In this document: in pieces, positions 1-8,178 of the stretch
Numbering within the stretch: the first letter of the stretch is position 1
Layout: every line of letters starts with the position of its first letter
Source: Corynebacterium singulare
GTDB taxonomy: Bacteria; Actinomycetota; Actinomycetes; Mycobacteriales; Mycobacteriaceae
Direction of reading: 5' to 3'
Length of the DNA: 64,000 nucleotides
NCBI RefSeq assembly: GCF_000833575.1
Contig: NZ_CP010827.1
Span: forward strand, 620,001-684,000
Program-made: the position numbers and the translations under genes
Notes under the pieces: generated by a model
Database searches by the model: none
What the model saw: only the letters and a program-made list of their open reading frames with translations
Told to the model about the DNA's origin: nothing

Positions 1-295
1 GGTCGAATTCGGCCACGGTCCACCTGCCTTTCTCGTTGAGAGGGGGACGGTCGCCTCAACTTTAGCGCGCTTCGCTGATACGTGGTCACTCAAGAGAAAC
101 TTTTGTGGTGTTGGATACATTTATCTGGCGGTATTTTTTGAAACACAGCCACTGGTTATAACAAGAGTGCAGGTCAGGGTAGCTCCGTAGCGGGTGAGCA
201 CGCCTTTTTGGGGTGGGGGCGCTTGCTCAGCACGGTTGGCAAAGCTGGGTTATTTTAGGGGGTGACCCACAAATACCCAACGAAAGGGAAACGCT
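1..295. other. Upstream region with no supported gene
   Basis: No convincing coding sequence is seen here. The stretch holds the leader of the gene that follows. A TATAAC hexamer at 157-162 could be a -10 box, but no well-spaced -35 is evident. A purine-rich ribosome-binding site (cgaaaggg) lies just before the GTG start at 296. Any upstream gene is outside the window. Confidence 0.4.
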
Positions 296-1354
296 GTGCA
301 CAAGGCAATCGTCGTCTTCGAGGTCGAGGGCGGATCTGACAAGCAGTTCAACGGCCACCGCAAGGACACCATGCCCATCGTCGACAGCATTAAGGATGCT
401 GGCTGGCACGCAGAAGTGGTTTTCTACCGCCCCGAGTGGTCTGAGAAGCTCTTCGAGTACGTCTCCGAGAACTTTGATGCCTACATCTCTCGTGTGAATC
501 CGGGCAACATCCCGGGTGGCGAGAAGGGCTACTTCGACCTGCTCACCAAGCTCGCTGAGGCAGGTCTGGTTGGCATGTCCACCCCGCACGAGATGATGGC
601 CTACGGCGCCAAGGATGCCTTGGTGAAGCTCAATGACACCGACCTGGTGCCGTCCGATACCGCTGCGTACTACGACGTTGAGTCTTTCCACAACACCTTC
701 CCGACCTCCCTGTCCTACGGTGAGCGCGTTCTCAAGCAGAACCGTGGATCCACCGGCTCCGGTATTTGGCGTGTGCGCTTGGCCGATGAGAAGCTGGCCG
801 AGTCTGTAGAGCCGGGCAGCGCACTGCCGCTCGATACCAAGCTCAAGTGCACCGAAGCTGTGGACAACCACACCGAGGAGCGCGAGCTCGGCGAGTTCAT
901 GGACTTCTGTGACCAGTACATCGTTGGTGACAACGGCATGCTCGTGGACATGCGCTTCATGCCGCGCATCGTTGAGGGCGAGATCCGTATCCTCCTCGTT
1001 GGCCCGGACCCGGTCTTCGTTGTTCACAAGAAGCCGGCTGAGGGCGGCGACGCCTTCTCTGCCACCCTGTTCTCCGGTGCGAAGTACACCTACCAGAAGC
1101 CGGAGGAATGGCAGGAGCTTGTTGACATGTTCGCGGAGGTCCGTCCGGTCATCGCCGAGAAGCTCGGCGGCGACAACATCCCGCTGATTTGGACCGCAGA
1201 CTTCATGCTTGCTGATGGCGAGAATGGCGAAGATACCTACGTCCTGGGTGAGATCAACTGCTCCTGCGTGGGCTTCACCTCGGAGCTGGACATGGGTATC
1301 CAGGAGAAGGTGGCCGCTGAAGCCATCAAGCGCGTTGAGGCCAAGCACGCCTAA
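296..1354 (+). CDS. Cj0069-family ATP-grasp-like protein
   Basis: The 352-residue protein is cytosolic, with no signal peptide or membrane segment. Its sequence resembles the Cj0069 family, whose members look like ATP-grasp ligases of unknown substrate. The C-terminal part carries a GEINCSCVG stretch, and the E-x-N pattern is what ATP-grasp enzymes use to bind metal-ATP. Basic and glycine-rich stretches (KQNRGSTGSGIWRVR near residue 150) fit nucleotide binding. The GTG start is chosen because a GAAAGGG ribosome-binding site lies just before it. It is transcribed alone and ends at a hairpin terminator. No reaction can be assigned; family membership is fairly sure, function is not. Confidence 0.75.
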   Translation: MHKAIVVFEVEGGSDKQFNGHRKDTMPIVDSIKDAGWHAEVVFYRPEWSEKLFEYVSENFDAYISRVNPGNIPGGEKGYFDLLTKLAEAGLVGMSTPHEMMAYGAKDALVKLNDTDLVPSDTAAYYDVESFHNTFPTSLSYGERVLKQNRGSTGSGIWRVRLADEKLAESVEPGSALPLDTKLKCTEAVDNHTEERELGEFMDFCDQYIVGDNGMLVDMRFMPRIVEGEIRILLVGPDPVFVVHKKPAEGGDAFSATLFSGAKYTYQKPEEWQELVDMFAEVRPVIAEKLGGDNIPLIWTADFMLADGENGEDTYVLGEINCSCVGFTSELDMGIQEKVAAEAIKRVEAKHA

Positions 1355-1370
1355 GCGTTATTCCATGAAT

Positions 1371-1396
1371 CCCTCGCTTTTGCGGGGGATTTTGTC
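1371..1396 (+). terminator. Rho-independent terminator
   Basis: A 7-bp stem (ccctcgc/gcggggg, one G-T pair) with a TTTT loop lies 16 bases after the stop codon of the Cj0069-family gene and is followed by a T-rich run. Confidence 0.6.
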
Positions 1397-1543
1397 GTTT
1401 GAGGCCTCGTTGTGTGGGGCGCAATCCCCAAAGAGCCCCCCTAACCGCTGACAGTGAGCCGGATCTCAGGTACGTTCGAAGAAGTAAAAATTACACGAAT
1501 GTGTACTGCTCTGCGAACTTCACTGTGAAAGGACTACCGAGCG

Positions 1544-2782
1544 ATGACCAACCCCAACCAGTTCGGCGAGAACGGCAACAACAACAACAACGATTCCTCT
1601 AACCAGGGTTTTGGTGGCGGCTTCGGCAGCGGCTTTGGCGCTGATTACACCCCGAACAACTCGACCCCGAATAACGCGGGCGAGGACTCCTCCACACCAG
1701 AGAACGGCACGAACAGCGGTGCTTCCCAGCAAGGCTTCGGCGAGGGATTTGGTGGAGGTTACGGCAGCGATAACGCTTCCACCGGTTGGGGTAACCCGGG
1801 CGCGCCGTCCAACTCGGGCTTTGATTGGGGTGGCCAGGCGGGCTACGGCGATTACTCCGAGCCGCACACTGAACCGGCGCAATCTGCTGAATCAACTGCC
1901 TCCACTGAGTCTTCGTCTTCGTACTCTGCGTCCACCCAGGATTCTGCTTCGTCTGAGGCTGGCTCTGCTGTACCGGCCTCTGAATCCTATGGCTCCTCAT
2001 CCCATGGCTCCTCCCAGGACTCCGCCTCAGGCTTTGGCGCTGACAACACCAGCTTTAGCAGCTCCGCTGATCAGGGCAATGGTTTTGGCCAGCAGCAGTC
2101 GGAAAGCTTCGGTGCGCAGGCTTCCCAGAATTCTCAGTCCGCAGAGTACTCCCAGCCTGAGCAGAATTATCAGAACTCTGGCTTCGGCGGCTACTCCCAG
2201 CAGAACCAGGGATTTGGTGCTCAGAACGCGGGCTTCGGCCAACAGGACCAAGGCTTCGGTCAGCAGGAGCAGGGCTTCGCTCAGCAGCACCAAGGCTTCG
2301 GTCAGCAGGAGCAGGGCTTCGGTCAGCAGGAGCAGGGATTTGCCCCACAAAACCAGGGCTTCGGCGATCAGAACTCGCCCTTCGGTGCTCCTGCGATGCA
2401 GCAGTACCCGCAGCAGAACAACCAAGGCCAGGGCACTGCCTCCAAGGGCTCTGGATTCTTCAAGGCGCTATTTGACTTCTCTTTCAGCGAATTCGTCACG
2501 TTGAAGTTTTCGTCCTTCATTTACATGCTACTGGTCGGTGTGTCTGGTGTCGCCTGGGTCGGCGCGATTTTGCTCTCCCTGGTTTCCTTTGCCGATAGTT
2601 TCTTTATAGGACTCATGTCCCTCCTAGGGGCAGTGCTCATCGGAGGAATTGCCTTCCTGTTCTACATCATCCAGTTCCGACTGATTCTGGAGTTCTTCGT
2701 GGCTAATATCCGCACTGCACAGAACACCGGCACGCTGGTCGAGCAGGCCGATGCCAACAGGGACGCGACGAATAACGACTAA
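1544..2782 (+). CDS. DUF4282 membrane protein with long Gln/Gly/Phe-rich repeat domain
   Basis: The 412-residue protein has two parts. Residues 1 to about 300 are low complexity, rich in N, S, Q, G and F, ending in about eight imperfect copies of an eight-residue unit (QGFGQQEQ). The last 110 residues form a DUF4282 domain with two membrane helices (about 325-350 and 355-385) followed by a short polar tail. DUF4282 proteins are small membrane proteins of unknown role in actinobacteria. The Q/G/F repeat resembles disordered, self-associating sequences, but that is inference. The start has a GAAAGGA site 11 bases upstream. It is monocistronic and ends at a strong hairpin. Confidence 0.85.
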   Translation: MTNPNQFGENGNNNNNDSSNQGFGGGFGSGFGADYTPNNSTPNNAGEDSSTPENGTNSGASQQGFGEGFGGGYGSDNASTGWGNPGAPSNSGFDWGGQAGYGDYSEPHTEPAQSAESTASTESSSSYSASTQDSASSEAGSAVPASESYGSSSHGSSQDSASGFGADNTSFSSSADQGNGFGQQQSESFGAQASQNSQSAEYSQPEQNYQNSGFGGYSQQNQGFGAQNAGFGQQDQGFGQQEQGFAQQHQGFGQQEQGFGQQEQGFAPQNQGFGDQNSPFGAPAMQQYPQQNNQGQGTASKGSGFFKALFDFSFSEFVTLKFSSFIYMLLVGVSGVAWVGAILLSLVSFADSFFIGLMSLLGAVLIGGIAFLFYIIQFRLILEFFVANIRTAQNTGTLVEQADANRDATNND

Positions 2783-2809
2783 GGTTCCTCAGCCCGTCAG
2801 CACCTAAGA

Positions 2810-2841
2810 ATCCCGCAACCTTCTCGACGAGGTTGCGGGAT
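2810..2841. terminator. Bidirectional hairpin terminator
   Basis: An 11-bp perfect stem (atcccgcaacc/ggttgcgggat) with a 10-base loop lies between the convergent DUF4282 and DUF3151 genes and probably serves both. Confidence 0.75.
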
Positions 2842-2862
2842 TGTACTGATCTATGCAGCAGG

Positions 2863-3279
2863 TTAGTCCAGGAGCGTGGCTACGGATTCAGGGTCGGCGT
2901 CGGACAGCATTTGGCGGATGCGGTCATACTCTCCGTTCTCGCCGATGGCCTTCGCGGCGTGGCCCAGCGCGGCGATGGCGCGCAGCACGCCTTGGTTGGG
3001 CTCATGGGAGTAGGGGACCGGGCCCCAGCCTTTCCAGCCGTTGCCGCGCAGGCGGTCGAGGCTGCGGTGGTAGCCGGTGCGGGCATATGCGTAGGCCGTG
3101 ATGAAGGCAGTGGGCTCGGCGTCCTTGTGTTGATCCAATTCCTGCTCCGCGAGCAGCGCCCACAGCAGCGGCGAATCGGGGTGAGCGACGATTCCAGCGG
3201 TGAGATCGGAGGTGCTCTCAGCGCCCGGATCGGCCGGCAGTTTGATGGGTTTGGGGGCGAGCATGTCTTTCATTTCCAT
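2863..3279 (-). CDS. DUF3151 domain protein
   Basis: A 138-residue soluble protein of the actinobacterial DUF3151 family (function unknown). The start is placed at MEMKDMLAPKP because family members begin with a similar M-x-MKDML; an open frame of 22 more codons upstream looks unlike the family. A second ATG two codons in (3273) is equally possible. The conserved W-K-G-W-G-P-V-P stretch and the AALGHAAKAIGE helix typical of the family are present. The maf gene lies 68 bases upstream on the same strand, so co-transcription is likely. Residues that would indicate a reaction are not visible. Confidence 0.85.
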   Translation of the reverse strand: MEMKDMLAPKPIKLPADPGAESTSDLTAGIVAHPDSPLLWALLAEQELDQHKDAEPTAFITAYAYARTGYHRSLDRLRGNGWKGWGPVPYSHEPNQGVLRAIAALGHAAKAIGENGEYDRIRQMLSDADPESVATLLD

Positions 3280-3347
3280 GCCGCCCCACTTTAGCCATGT
3301 GGCGCTACGGTCACCAGAGGGGCGAACCTGGAAGGGTTGGCCCAAAA

Positions 3348-3944
3348 CTAGGGCTTGGTCCAGAAATCGGCGACGTTGAGCCCAAAGGAGTACAGCGCTC
3401 GGCGCAGCACCGGGAGCGAAAGCCCGATGACGCTGGAAGGATCGCCCTCAATGCGGTCGATGAACCAGCCGCCGAGGGCCTCCAACGTAAAAGCGCCGGC
3501 GCATTCTAGGGGCTCACCGGTGCGGGCATAGGCCTCGATATCGGCATCCGTGGCCTGAGCAAAATGTACCGTCGTGCGCGAGGCCTCGACGAAGCGTTTG
3601 TCGCCGTAGAGCACGCAGTGGCCGGTGATGAGCTCAGCGGTGCGGCCGGCCTGCGCATGCCAGCGCTCAACGGTGGCCTCAGGGGTATGGGGTTTGCCCT
3701 GGAGGGAGCCGCCGAGTAGCAGCATCGAATCGCCACCCACCACCACATCAGAGGGGTAGCTGGGGGCGATGGCCTCGGCCTTAGCCGTGGCAAGGGCACA
3801 CACGATGTCCTCGGGGTCTTCTCCAGCGAGGCGATCTTCAATGGTGCGTTCATCCACGTGGGCCGGGGCGATGATGGGTTCGACGCCAGCGCCGCGAAGG
3901 ATGGACGCCCGGGAAGGCGATTGGGATGCTAGGACGATGCGCAT
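3348..3944 (-). CDS. maf: Maf family nucleotide pyrophosphatase
   Basis: A 198-residue Maf/YhdE-like enzyme, expected to hydrolyse dTTP/UTP or modified nucleoside triphosphates to monophosphates as house-cleaning. The N-terminus IVLASQSPSRASILRGAG is the family hallmark, and VVGGDSMLLLGG carries the catalytic acidic residue region. The ATG at 3944 is chosen because the family starts directly at MRIVLAS; the frame is open further upstream but carries no family sequence. It lies 5 bases after accE, last in the accD2-accE-maf series. This order is conserved in mycobacteria and corynebacteria although Maf has no known part in carboxylation. Confidence 0.92.
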   Translation of the reverse strand: MRIVLASQSPSRASILRGAGVEPIIAPAHVDERTIEDRLAGEDPEDIVCALATAKAEAIAPSYPSDVVVGGDSMLLLGGSLQGKPHTPEATVERWHAQAGRTAELITGHCVLYGDKRFVEASRTTVHFAQATDADIEAYARTGEPLECAGAFTLEALGGWFIDRIEGDPSSVIGLSLPVLRRALYSFGLNVADFWTKP

Positions 3945-3949
3945 GGCGG

Positions 3950-4144
3950 CTAGTAGTAGCGGACGTTGCGGAAGGCCGTCGGGTTGAACACATTTCCCGG
4001 CTGGCCCCACAGGTTACGCTCAGAGTGGATATCCGCAGCCTTGGCGCGTGCCTCGGAGTCGAGCTGGCTGAGCACCGTGGACAGTGCCGCGACCTCGGCG
4101 TCAGTAGGGTTGCCGCGCAGGACAGTAAAAAGGGAATCGGACAT
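3950..4144 (-). CDS. accE: Acyl-CoA carboxylase epsilon subunit
   Basis: A 64-residue protein that fits AccE, the small epsilon subunit of actinobacterial acyl-CoA carboxylases. It binds the biotin carboxylase and carboxyltransferase subunits and raises activity. The body is one predicted helix (DAEVAALSTVLSQLDSEARAKA), followed by a short basic, aromatic tail (SERNLWGQPGNVFN...VRYY), a pattern typical of the family. It starts 8 bases after accD2 and ends 5 bases before maf, so the genes are surely co-transcribed. The biotin carboxylase partner (AccBC) is not in this cluster. Confidence 0.88.
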   Translation of the reverse strand: MSDSLFTVLRGNPTDAEVAALSTVLSQLDSEARAKAADIHSERNLWGQPGNVFNPTAFRNVRYY

Positions 4145-4152
4145 GGATACCT

Positions 4153-5484
4153 TTACAAAACGATGTTGCCGTGCTTCTTCGGCAGGGTTGGGACAATCTT
4201 GCGGTCCAGCAGGCGAAGTCCTTCGATGAGGGAACCACGCGTGGCTGCTGGCGTAATAACGGAGTCGACGAGGCCGCGCTCAGCTGCCTGGTAGGGGGTC
4301 AGGTAGTCGGCTGCATCTTCCTCGCTGAACTCCAGCTCAGAGGCCAATGCAGGGCCGTCGGCCACGGCAATCTCTGCTGTTGGCCACGCATACGAAAGGT
4401 CTGCGCCAAGGTCCTTGGAACCGAAAGCGATGTAACCCGTGCCGTGAGCGCGGCGCACGATGACGCTGATCTTGCCCACGTCGGCAGCTGAGTACGCATG
4501 GACGAGCTTGGCCAGGGCGGCCTTCTCCACCTCGAGGGCCGGGGAATCGACGAACTCGATGATGGGGGTGTTGAAAGCATCGCACAGGCGGATAAAACGC
4601 GCGGCCTTGGCGGCGGCAGCAGCATCGACCGTGTCACGGTTAGCAATGATGCCCACCGTACGTCCCTCAATGCGGCCGAAACCAGTGAAGATGCCACGCA
4701 CCTGGGAGGTGAGTTCATAGACATCCTCACAGGTGGCAGTGACAACATCAGCTAGGTCAATGGCGCCATCGTCGGCCACAAGGGTATCGAGTGCGCGGTC
4801 GGCCTCGTTAATGTTGGCCTCGACCGAACCGGAGACGATGGTGGCCTCAGTACGGGGAGCAGCTGCGCGGTTATTCGAAGGCAGGTAGGAGAGCACGCGC
4901 TTGACGACGTTCACCTCGTGTTCACCTTCAGCCTGGAGATCGCCGTCGGGAGCAATGACGATATCGGAGAGCGCTGCGATGAGTGAGGCATCCTTCGTGT
5001 CCGCGTAGACCGCAGTGACCTGCGGGATGAGGCCGGATGCCGTGGTGGCACGAGCAAGAATTCGCGCCTGCATGGCTGAGGACACAATGCCTTCCTGAGC
5101 GCGCGGCTTATCGCTAGCGACGAGCGCGACGATAGGCACGCCGGTTTTAATTGCCAGGTCATAGAGCTTGGTGACCTTTTCGCCGTAAACCTCGCCCATG
5201 GTGCCGTCGAAAAGCGAGGCGTCCTGGGCGTAGGCGCAGACCTTGCGCCCATCGACGGTGCCGAAACCAGTGACGACACCATCGGTGTAAGGGCGGATGT
5301 GCTCACGGCCGAAGTCGGTGGAGCGGTGGCGTGCCAGCGCGTCAGTCTCCACGAAGGAGCCGGCATCAAAGAGTGCCTCGATGGCGCTGCGGGCAGCGGG
5401 AACCTCTCCCTGCGGCGCGCGGGACTCGGTAAGCTTCGCGTCCAAGTCCTCGATCTTGCCAGCGGTCGTCTTCAAGTCAGTCAT
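4153..5484 (-). CDS. accD2: Acyl-CoA carboxylase beta subunit paralogue (AccD2-like), active-site motifs degraded
   Basis: This 443-residue protein is homologous over its whole length to the neighbouring AccD1 (537 residues) but about 90 residues shorter. Position next to accD1 and accE corresponds to dtsR2/accD2, which in C. glutamicum belongs to the long-chain acyl-CoA carboxylase for mycolic acids. The carboxyltransferase motif [13 protein letters not shown] of AccD1 is replaced by YADTKDASLIAAL near residues 160-172, and the following TGPDVIK...[11 protein letters not shown] segment is missing. The second-half PGFLPG and [12 protein letters not shown] motifs are lost or altered (SPALEV, AHGTGYIAFGSK). 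It may therefore be a structural partner rather than a catalyst. The frame is intact with normal codon use, so it is not a plain pseudogene. The accD1 stop lies 48 bases upstream. Confidence 0.85.
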   Translation of the reverse strand: MTDLKTTAGKIEDLDAKLTESRAPQGEVPAARSAIEALFDAGSFVETDALARHRSTDFGREHIRPYTDGVVTGFGTVDGRKVCAYAQDASLFDGTMGEVYGEKVTKLYDLAIKTGVPIVALVASDKPRAQEGIVSSAMQARILARATTASGLIPQVTAVYADTKDASLIAALSDIVIAPDGDLQAEGEHEVNVVKRVLSYLPSNNRAAAPRTEATIVSGSVEANINEADRALDTLVADDGAIDLADVVTATCEDVYELTSQVRGIFTGFGRIEGRTVGIIANRDTVDAAAAAKAARFIRLCDAFNTPIIEFVDSPALEVEKAALAKLVHAYSAADVGKISVIVRRAHGTGYIAFGSKDLGADLSYAWPTAEIAVADGPALASELEFSEEDAADYLTPYQAAERGLVDSVITPAATRGSLIEGLRLLDRKIVPTLPKKHGNIVL

Positions 5485-5532
5485 GGGACACTAGTGTAAT
5501 ACAGCGCAGCCGTGCGCTTTAAGGCGTGCCGT

Positions 5533-7146
5533 TTACAGTGGAATGTTGCCATGCTTGCGAGACGGGCGTGGCACAGTCTTATCCGCGAAGAAGCGCAGAT
5601 TCTTGGCGATGGTGCTGCGGGTTTCGGAGGGGAGAATGACGGCGTCGAGAAGCCCACGCTCTGCAGCCTTATAGGGGTTGAGCATGTGATCCTCGTACTC
5701 GCGCTCGAAGGACTTGGTGAGCTCAGCCACGTCGAGGCCTTTCTCGTGGGCGGCCTTGATCTCCTTGCGGTAGATAAAGCCGACGGCACCTGCCGCGCCC
5801 ATGACCGCGATCTGGGCGGTGGGCCAGGCCAGGTTGACGTCTGCTCCCAATCCCTTGGAACCCATCACGCAGTAGGCGCCGCCATAAGCTTTGCGCAGGG
5901 TGACGGTGATTTTAGGGACAGTGGCCTCGGCATAGGCGTAGAGCAGCTTAGCGCCGCGACGCAGGATGCCATCGTGTTCCTGATCAGCACCGGGAAGGAA
6001 ACCAGGGACGTCAACCAACATGACGATGGGGATATTAAAAGCATCACAAGTGCGCACGAAACGGGCAGCCTTCTCTGAAGAATCGATATCCAGACAACCG
6101 GCGAAGACCTGCGGCTGATTGGCCACGAAACCTACAGTGTGGCCCTCGATGCGGCCAAAAGCAGTGACCACGTTATCGGCACGCTCGGTTTGAATTTCCA
6201 AGTAGTCGCCGTCATCCGTGAGCGCCTCGATGACCTCCTTGACGTCATAGGGCTGGTTCGGGGAATCTGGGATGATGTCATCCAGCCTGAGGTCATCGAC
6301 GGTTTCTTCGCCGAGCTCATCATAGGGCTCCGCTGGGGTTAGCTGCCGGTTGTTGGAGGGCAGATAGGTCAGCAGATCATGGACCCAGTCCAAGGCTTCT
6401 TCATCGGTGGCCGCGGTGTAGTGCGAGGTGCCGGATTTGTGCATGTGGACGCCGGCGCCGCCGAGTTCTTCCTGGCTGACTTCTTCGCCGGTGACGGTCT
6501 TAATGACGTCCGGGCCAGTGACGAACATCTTAGATTTTTTGTCCACCATCACTACGAAGTCAGTAAGAGCAGGGGAGTAGGCATTGCCACCGGCACAGGC
6601 GCCCATGATGACGGAGATTTGGGGGACGACGCCGGAGGCCTTGACGTTCTGGTAAAAGGTCTTGGCAATCCAGTCCAGGGACACGGCGCCATCTTGAATG
6701 CGAGCACCAGCCCCCTCGTACAGGCCGATGAGGGGGCGGCCGGTGGTGATGGAGAGCTCCATGATTTTGATCATTTTCTCGCCGTAGACTTCGCCGAGAG
6801 CACCGCCGAAGACGGTTCCATCCTGGGAGAAAATGCAGACTTCGCGGCCGTCGATAGTTCCCCAGCCGGTGACGATGCCATCGGTCAGCGGGCGCTTCTT
6901 TCCCATGCCGAAGTCCATAGTGCGGTGAACGGCGAGCATGTCGGTCTCCACGAAAGAACCTTCATCGAGGAGGTAGTCCAAGCGCTCCCGGGCAGTGAGG
7001 CGGCCTTGTGCGTGGACCTTCTCGTGGGCTTTTTCGCCCATGGGTTGGGCCGCTGCTTCACGACGCCTCTTGAATTCAGCGATCTTGCCTGCGGTGGTGT
7101 CGGCGCTGAGGGAATCCAGCTCTGACAAATGTGAGGAAATAGTCAT
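5533..7146 (-). CDS. accD1: Acetyl-CoA carboxylase carboxyltransferase beta subunit
   Basis: A 537-residue carboxyltransferase that moves CO2 from carboxybiotin to acetyl-CoA, giving malonyl-CoA for fatty acid synthesis. The N-terminal crotonase-like half has the oxyanion-hole motif [13 protein letters not shown] (about residue 185). The C-terminal half has DVPGFLPG and [25 protein letters not shown]. The start MTISSHL matches the C. glutamicum DtsR1 start; 21 open codons upstream (to 7209) look non-coding. It is the likely first gene of accD1-accD2-accE-maf. Catalytic residues are intact, unlike its neighbour. The biotinylated AccBC partner must be encoded elsewhere; birA lies about 9 kb away. 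Confidence 0.95.
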   Translation of the reverse strand: MTISSHLSELDSLSADTTAGKIAEFKRRREAAAQPMGEKAHEKVHAQGRLTARERLDYLLDEGSFVETDMLAVHRTMDFGMGKKRPLTDGIVTGWGTIDGREVCIFSQDGTVFGGALGEVYGEKMIKIMELSITTGRPLIGLYEGAGARIQDGAVSLDWIAKTFYQNVKASGVVPQISVIMGACAGGNAYSPALTDFVVMVDKKSKMFVTGPDVIKTVTGEEVSQEELGGAGVHMHKSGTSHYTAATDEEALDWVHDLLTYLPSNNRQLTPAEPYDELGEETVDDLRLDDIIPDSPNQPYDVKEVIEALTDDGDYLEIQTERADNVVTAFGRIEGHTVGFVANQPQVFAGCLDIDSSEKAARFVRTCDAFNIPIVMLVDVPGFLPGADQEHDGILRRGAKLLYAYAEATVPKITVTLRKAYGGAYCVMGSKGLGADVNLAWPTAQIAVMGAAGAVGFIYRKEIKAAHEKGLDVAELTKSFEREYEDHMLNPYKAAERGLLDAVILPSETRSTIAKNLRFFADKTVPRPSRKHGNIPL

Positions 7147-7388
7147 GTTCGGCAGTGTAGAAAAGTTTTGGGTAGGAACGTATAGTGGCGCGCGGGTGAT
7201 TTGCCTCACAATTCTCGTTTATGCAGGTTATGGAGGTGCGAAAGATGAGGTTTTCCTCACGAGTGGCGTGTTGAGTTCATTCTGTCGGTGTAATGAGTGT
7301 GGTTTGGGGGTGACGGGCGTTGGTGGAAAGGGGAAAGCCTCGACCTAGGAGGTAGGCCGAGGCTTCAGGTTGTGTATTTCTCGTGGGG
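7147..7388. promoter_or_regulatory. Promoter region of accD1 plus terminator of the small upstream gene
   Basis: No gene is seen. The half nearest accD1 must carry its promoter. It contains two short TTxCCTCAC-like copies (tttgcctcac at 7199-7208, ttttcctcac at 7251-7260), which could be regulator half-sites; this is inference only. A hairpin at 7334-7365 ends the leftward gene next door. Confidence 0.35.
7334..7365 (-). terminator. Hairpin terminator of the 83-residue gene
   Basis: An 8-bp stem (aagcctcg/cgaggctt) encloses a 16-base segment that itself contains a short pairing (acct/aggt). It lies 24 bases beyond the stop of the small leftward gene and is followed on that strand by a pyrimidine-rich run. 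Confidence 0.55.
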
Positions 7389-7640
7389 CTACGCAAGCCA
7401 GCCGAAGCTATGAAGGAAGAGTTCTACCTCGGCGAGGTCACCCTCGCGGGGGAAGTCTCCGGCGAGCGCTGCGTAGGTTTCTTCGATATCGGTGCGGGTT
7501 GCAGGGATTAGGTCGTGCTTGAGTAGATCCTCGGCAATCATTGCCGGGAGGGGGGTGGTGGCAATGATGTCAAGGCCGGTGCCGGTGGCACTCTTGAATG
7601 TGTTGGTGATGGCTGAAATAAATCCAGTTAAGGCATTCAT
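7389..7640 (-). CDS. Small hypothetical protein, 83 residues
   Basis: I do not recognise this protein. It is supported by a strong ribosome-binding site (gagaggtgag, 6 bases before ATG), a terminator hairpin downstream, and isolation between two operons. The first 22 residues (MNALTGFISAITNTFKSATG...) could form an amphipathic helix; there is no cleavable signal peptide or true membrane helix. The second half is acidic (DIEETYAALAGDFPREGDLAEVELF). Small exported amphipathic proteins such as corynebacterial porins look broadly similar in size and charge, but no specific match is seen. A perfect inverted repeat lies in its leader. Confidence 0.6.
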   Translation of the reverse strand: MNALTGFISAITNTFKSATGTGLDIIATTPLPAMIAEDLLKHDLIPATRTDIEETYAALAGDFPREGDLAEVELFLHSFGWLA

Positions 7641-7671
7641 GTGTACTCACCTCTCTCTTGTTTGTGTTGTA

Positions 7672-7693
7672 ATGATGCGCCTCTCCGCATCAT
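7672..7693. repeat. Perfect 8-bp inverted repeat in the leader of the small gene
   Basis: ATGATGCG and CGCATCAT are separated by 6 bases, 32 bases upstream of the start at 7640. It could be an operator or a 5'-leader hairpin. Confidence 0.5.
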
Positions 7694-7864
7694 GGGGATG
7701 CACCCACTATATCGCTGAAGGGGCTAGAATGCTACATTTGGTTCACGTGTAGTTAACTTTTAGTTCATCTTACTTGGGTGTGACATGCATAACGAAAGGG
7801 CGACCGCGCCTCCTGCAGAGTGGGGAGGAGCGGCCGCCCTTGGCGGCGAGCGTCGGTAGGGGGG

Positions 7865-8167
7865 TTAGTGTCCACCCTTGAGGCCCGGGAAGAGTTCAAG
7901 CCCAAAGTAGTGGTGGATGGAGTCCTTGGCAATCCATGTAATGGCCACGAGGATGAAGAGGGCAAGGACCGCGTAGACGGTCCAGCCTAGAAGCTTCATC
8001 TGAGGAGATGCTTCGGTGTCATCGATGACGACACCTTCGGTGTTACGAATCGGATCGCCGGTCATACAGCGCATGCCCAACGCAAACAGGAGCGGGATAC
8101 CTGCGCCAAATGCCAGAGCCAGAGCGGCAACGCGAATGATGGCGGTGAGAATTTCTAGTGCGGTCAT
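7865..8167 (-). CDS. Small membrane protein linked to Pit
   Basis: A 100-residue protein with two membrane helices (about residues 8-30 and 60-82) joined by a loop with acidic residues, and a short His-containing tail. It starts 11 bases after the pit stop codon, so both are in one transcript. Similar small membrane proteins sit after pit in other corynebacteria; no function is known. It might help assembly or control of the phosphate permease, judged only from linkage. Confidence 0.75.
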   Translation of the reverse strand: MTALEILTAIIRVAALALAFGAGIPLLFALGMRCMTGDPIRNTEGVVIDDTEASPQMKLLGWTVYAVLALFILVAITWIAKDSIHHYFGLELFPGLKGGH

Positions 8168-8178
8168 GATCGGGATCC

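Noticed and set aside
227..1348. Long open frame antisense to the first gene (373 codons)
   Set aside because: It mirrors the Cj0069-family gene, has no ribosome-binding site and encodes no recognisable protein; codon bias of the sense gene explains it.
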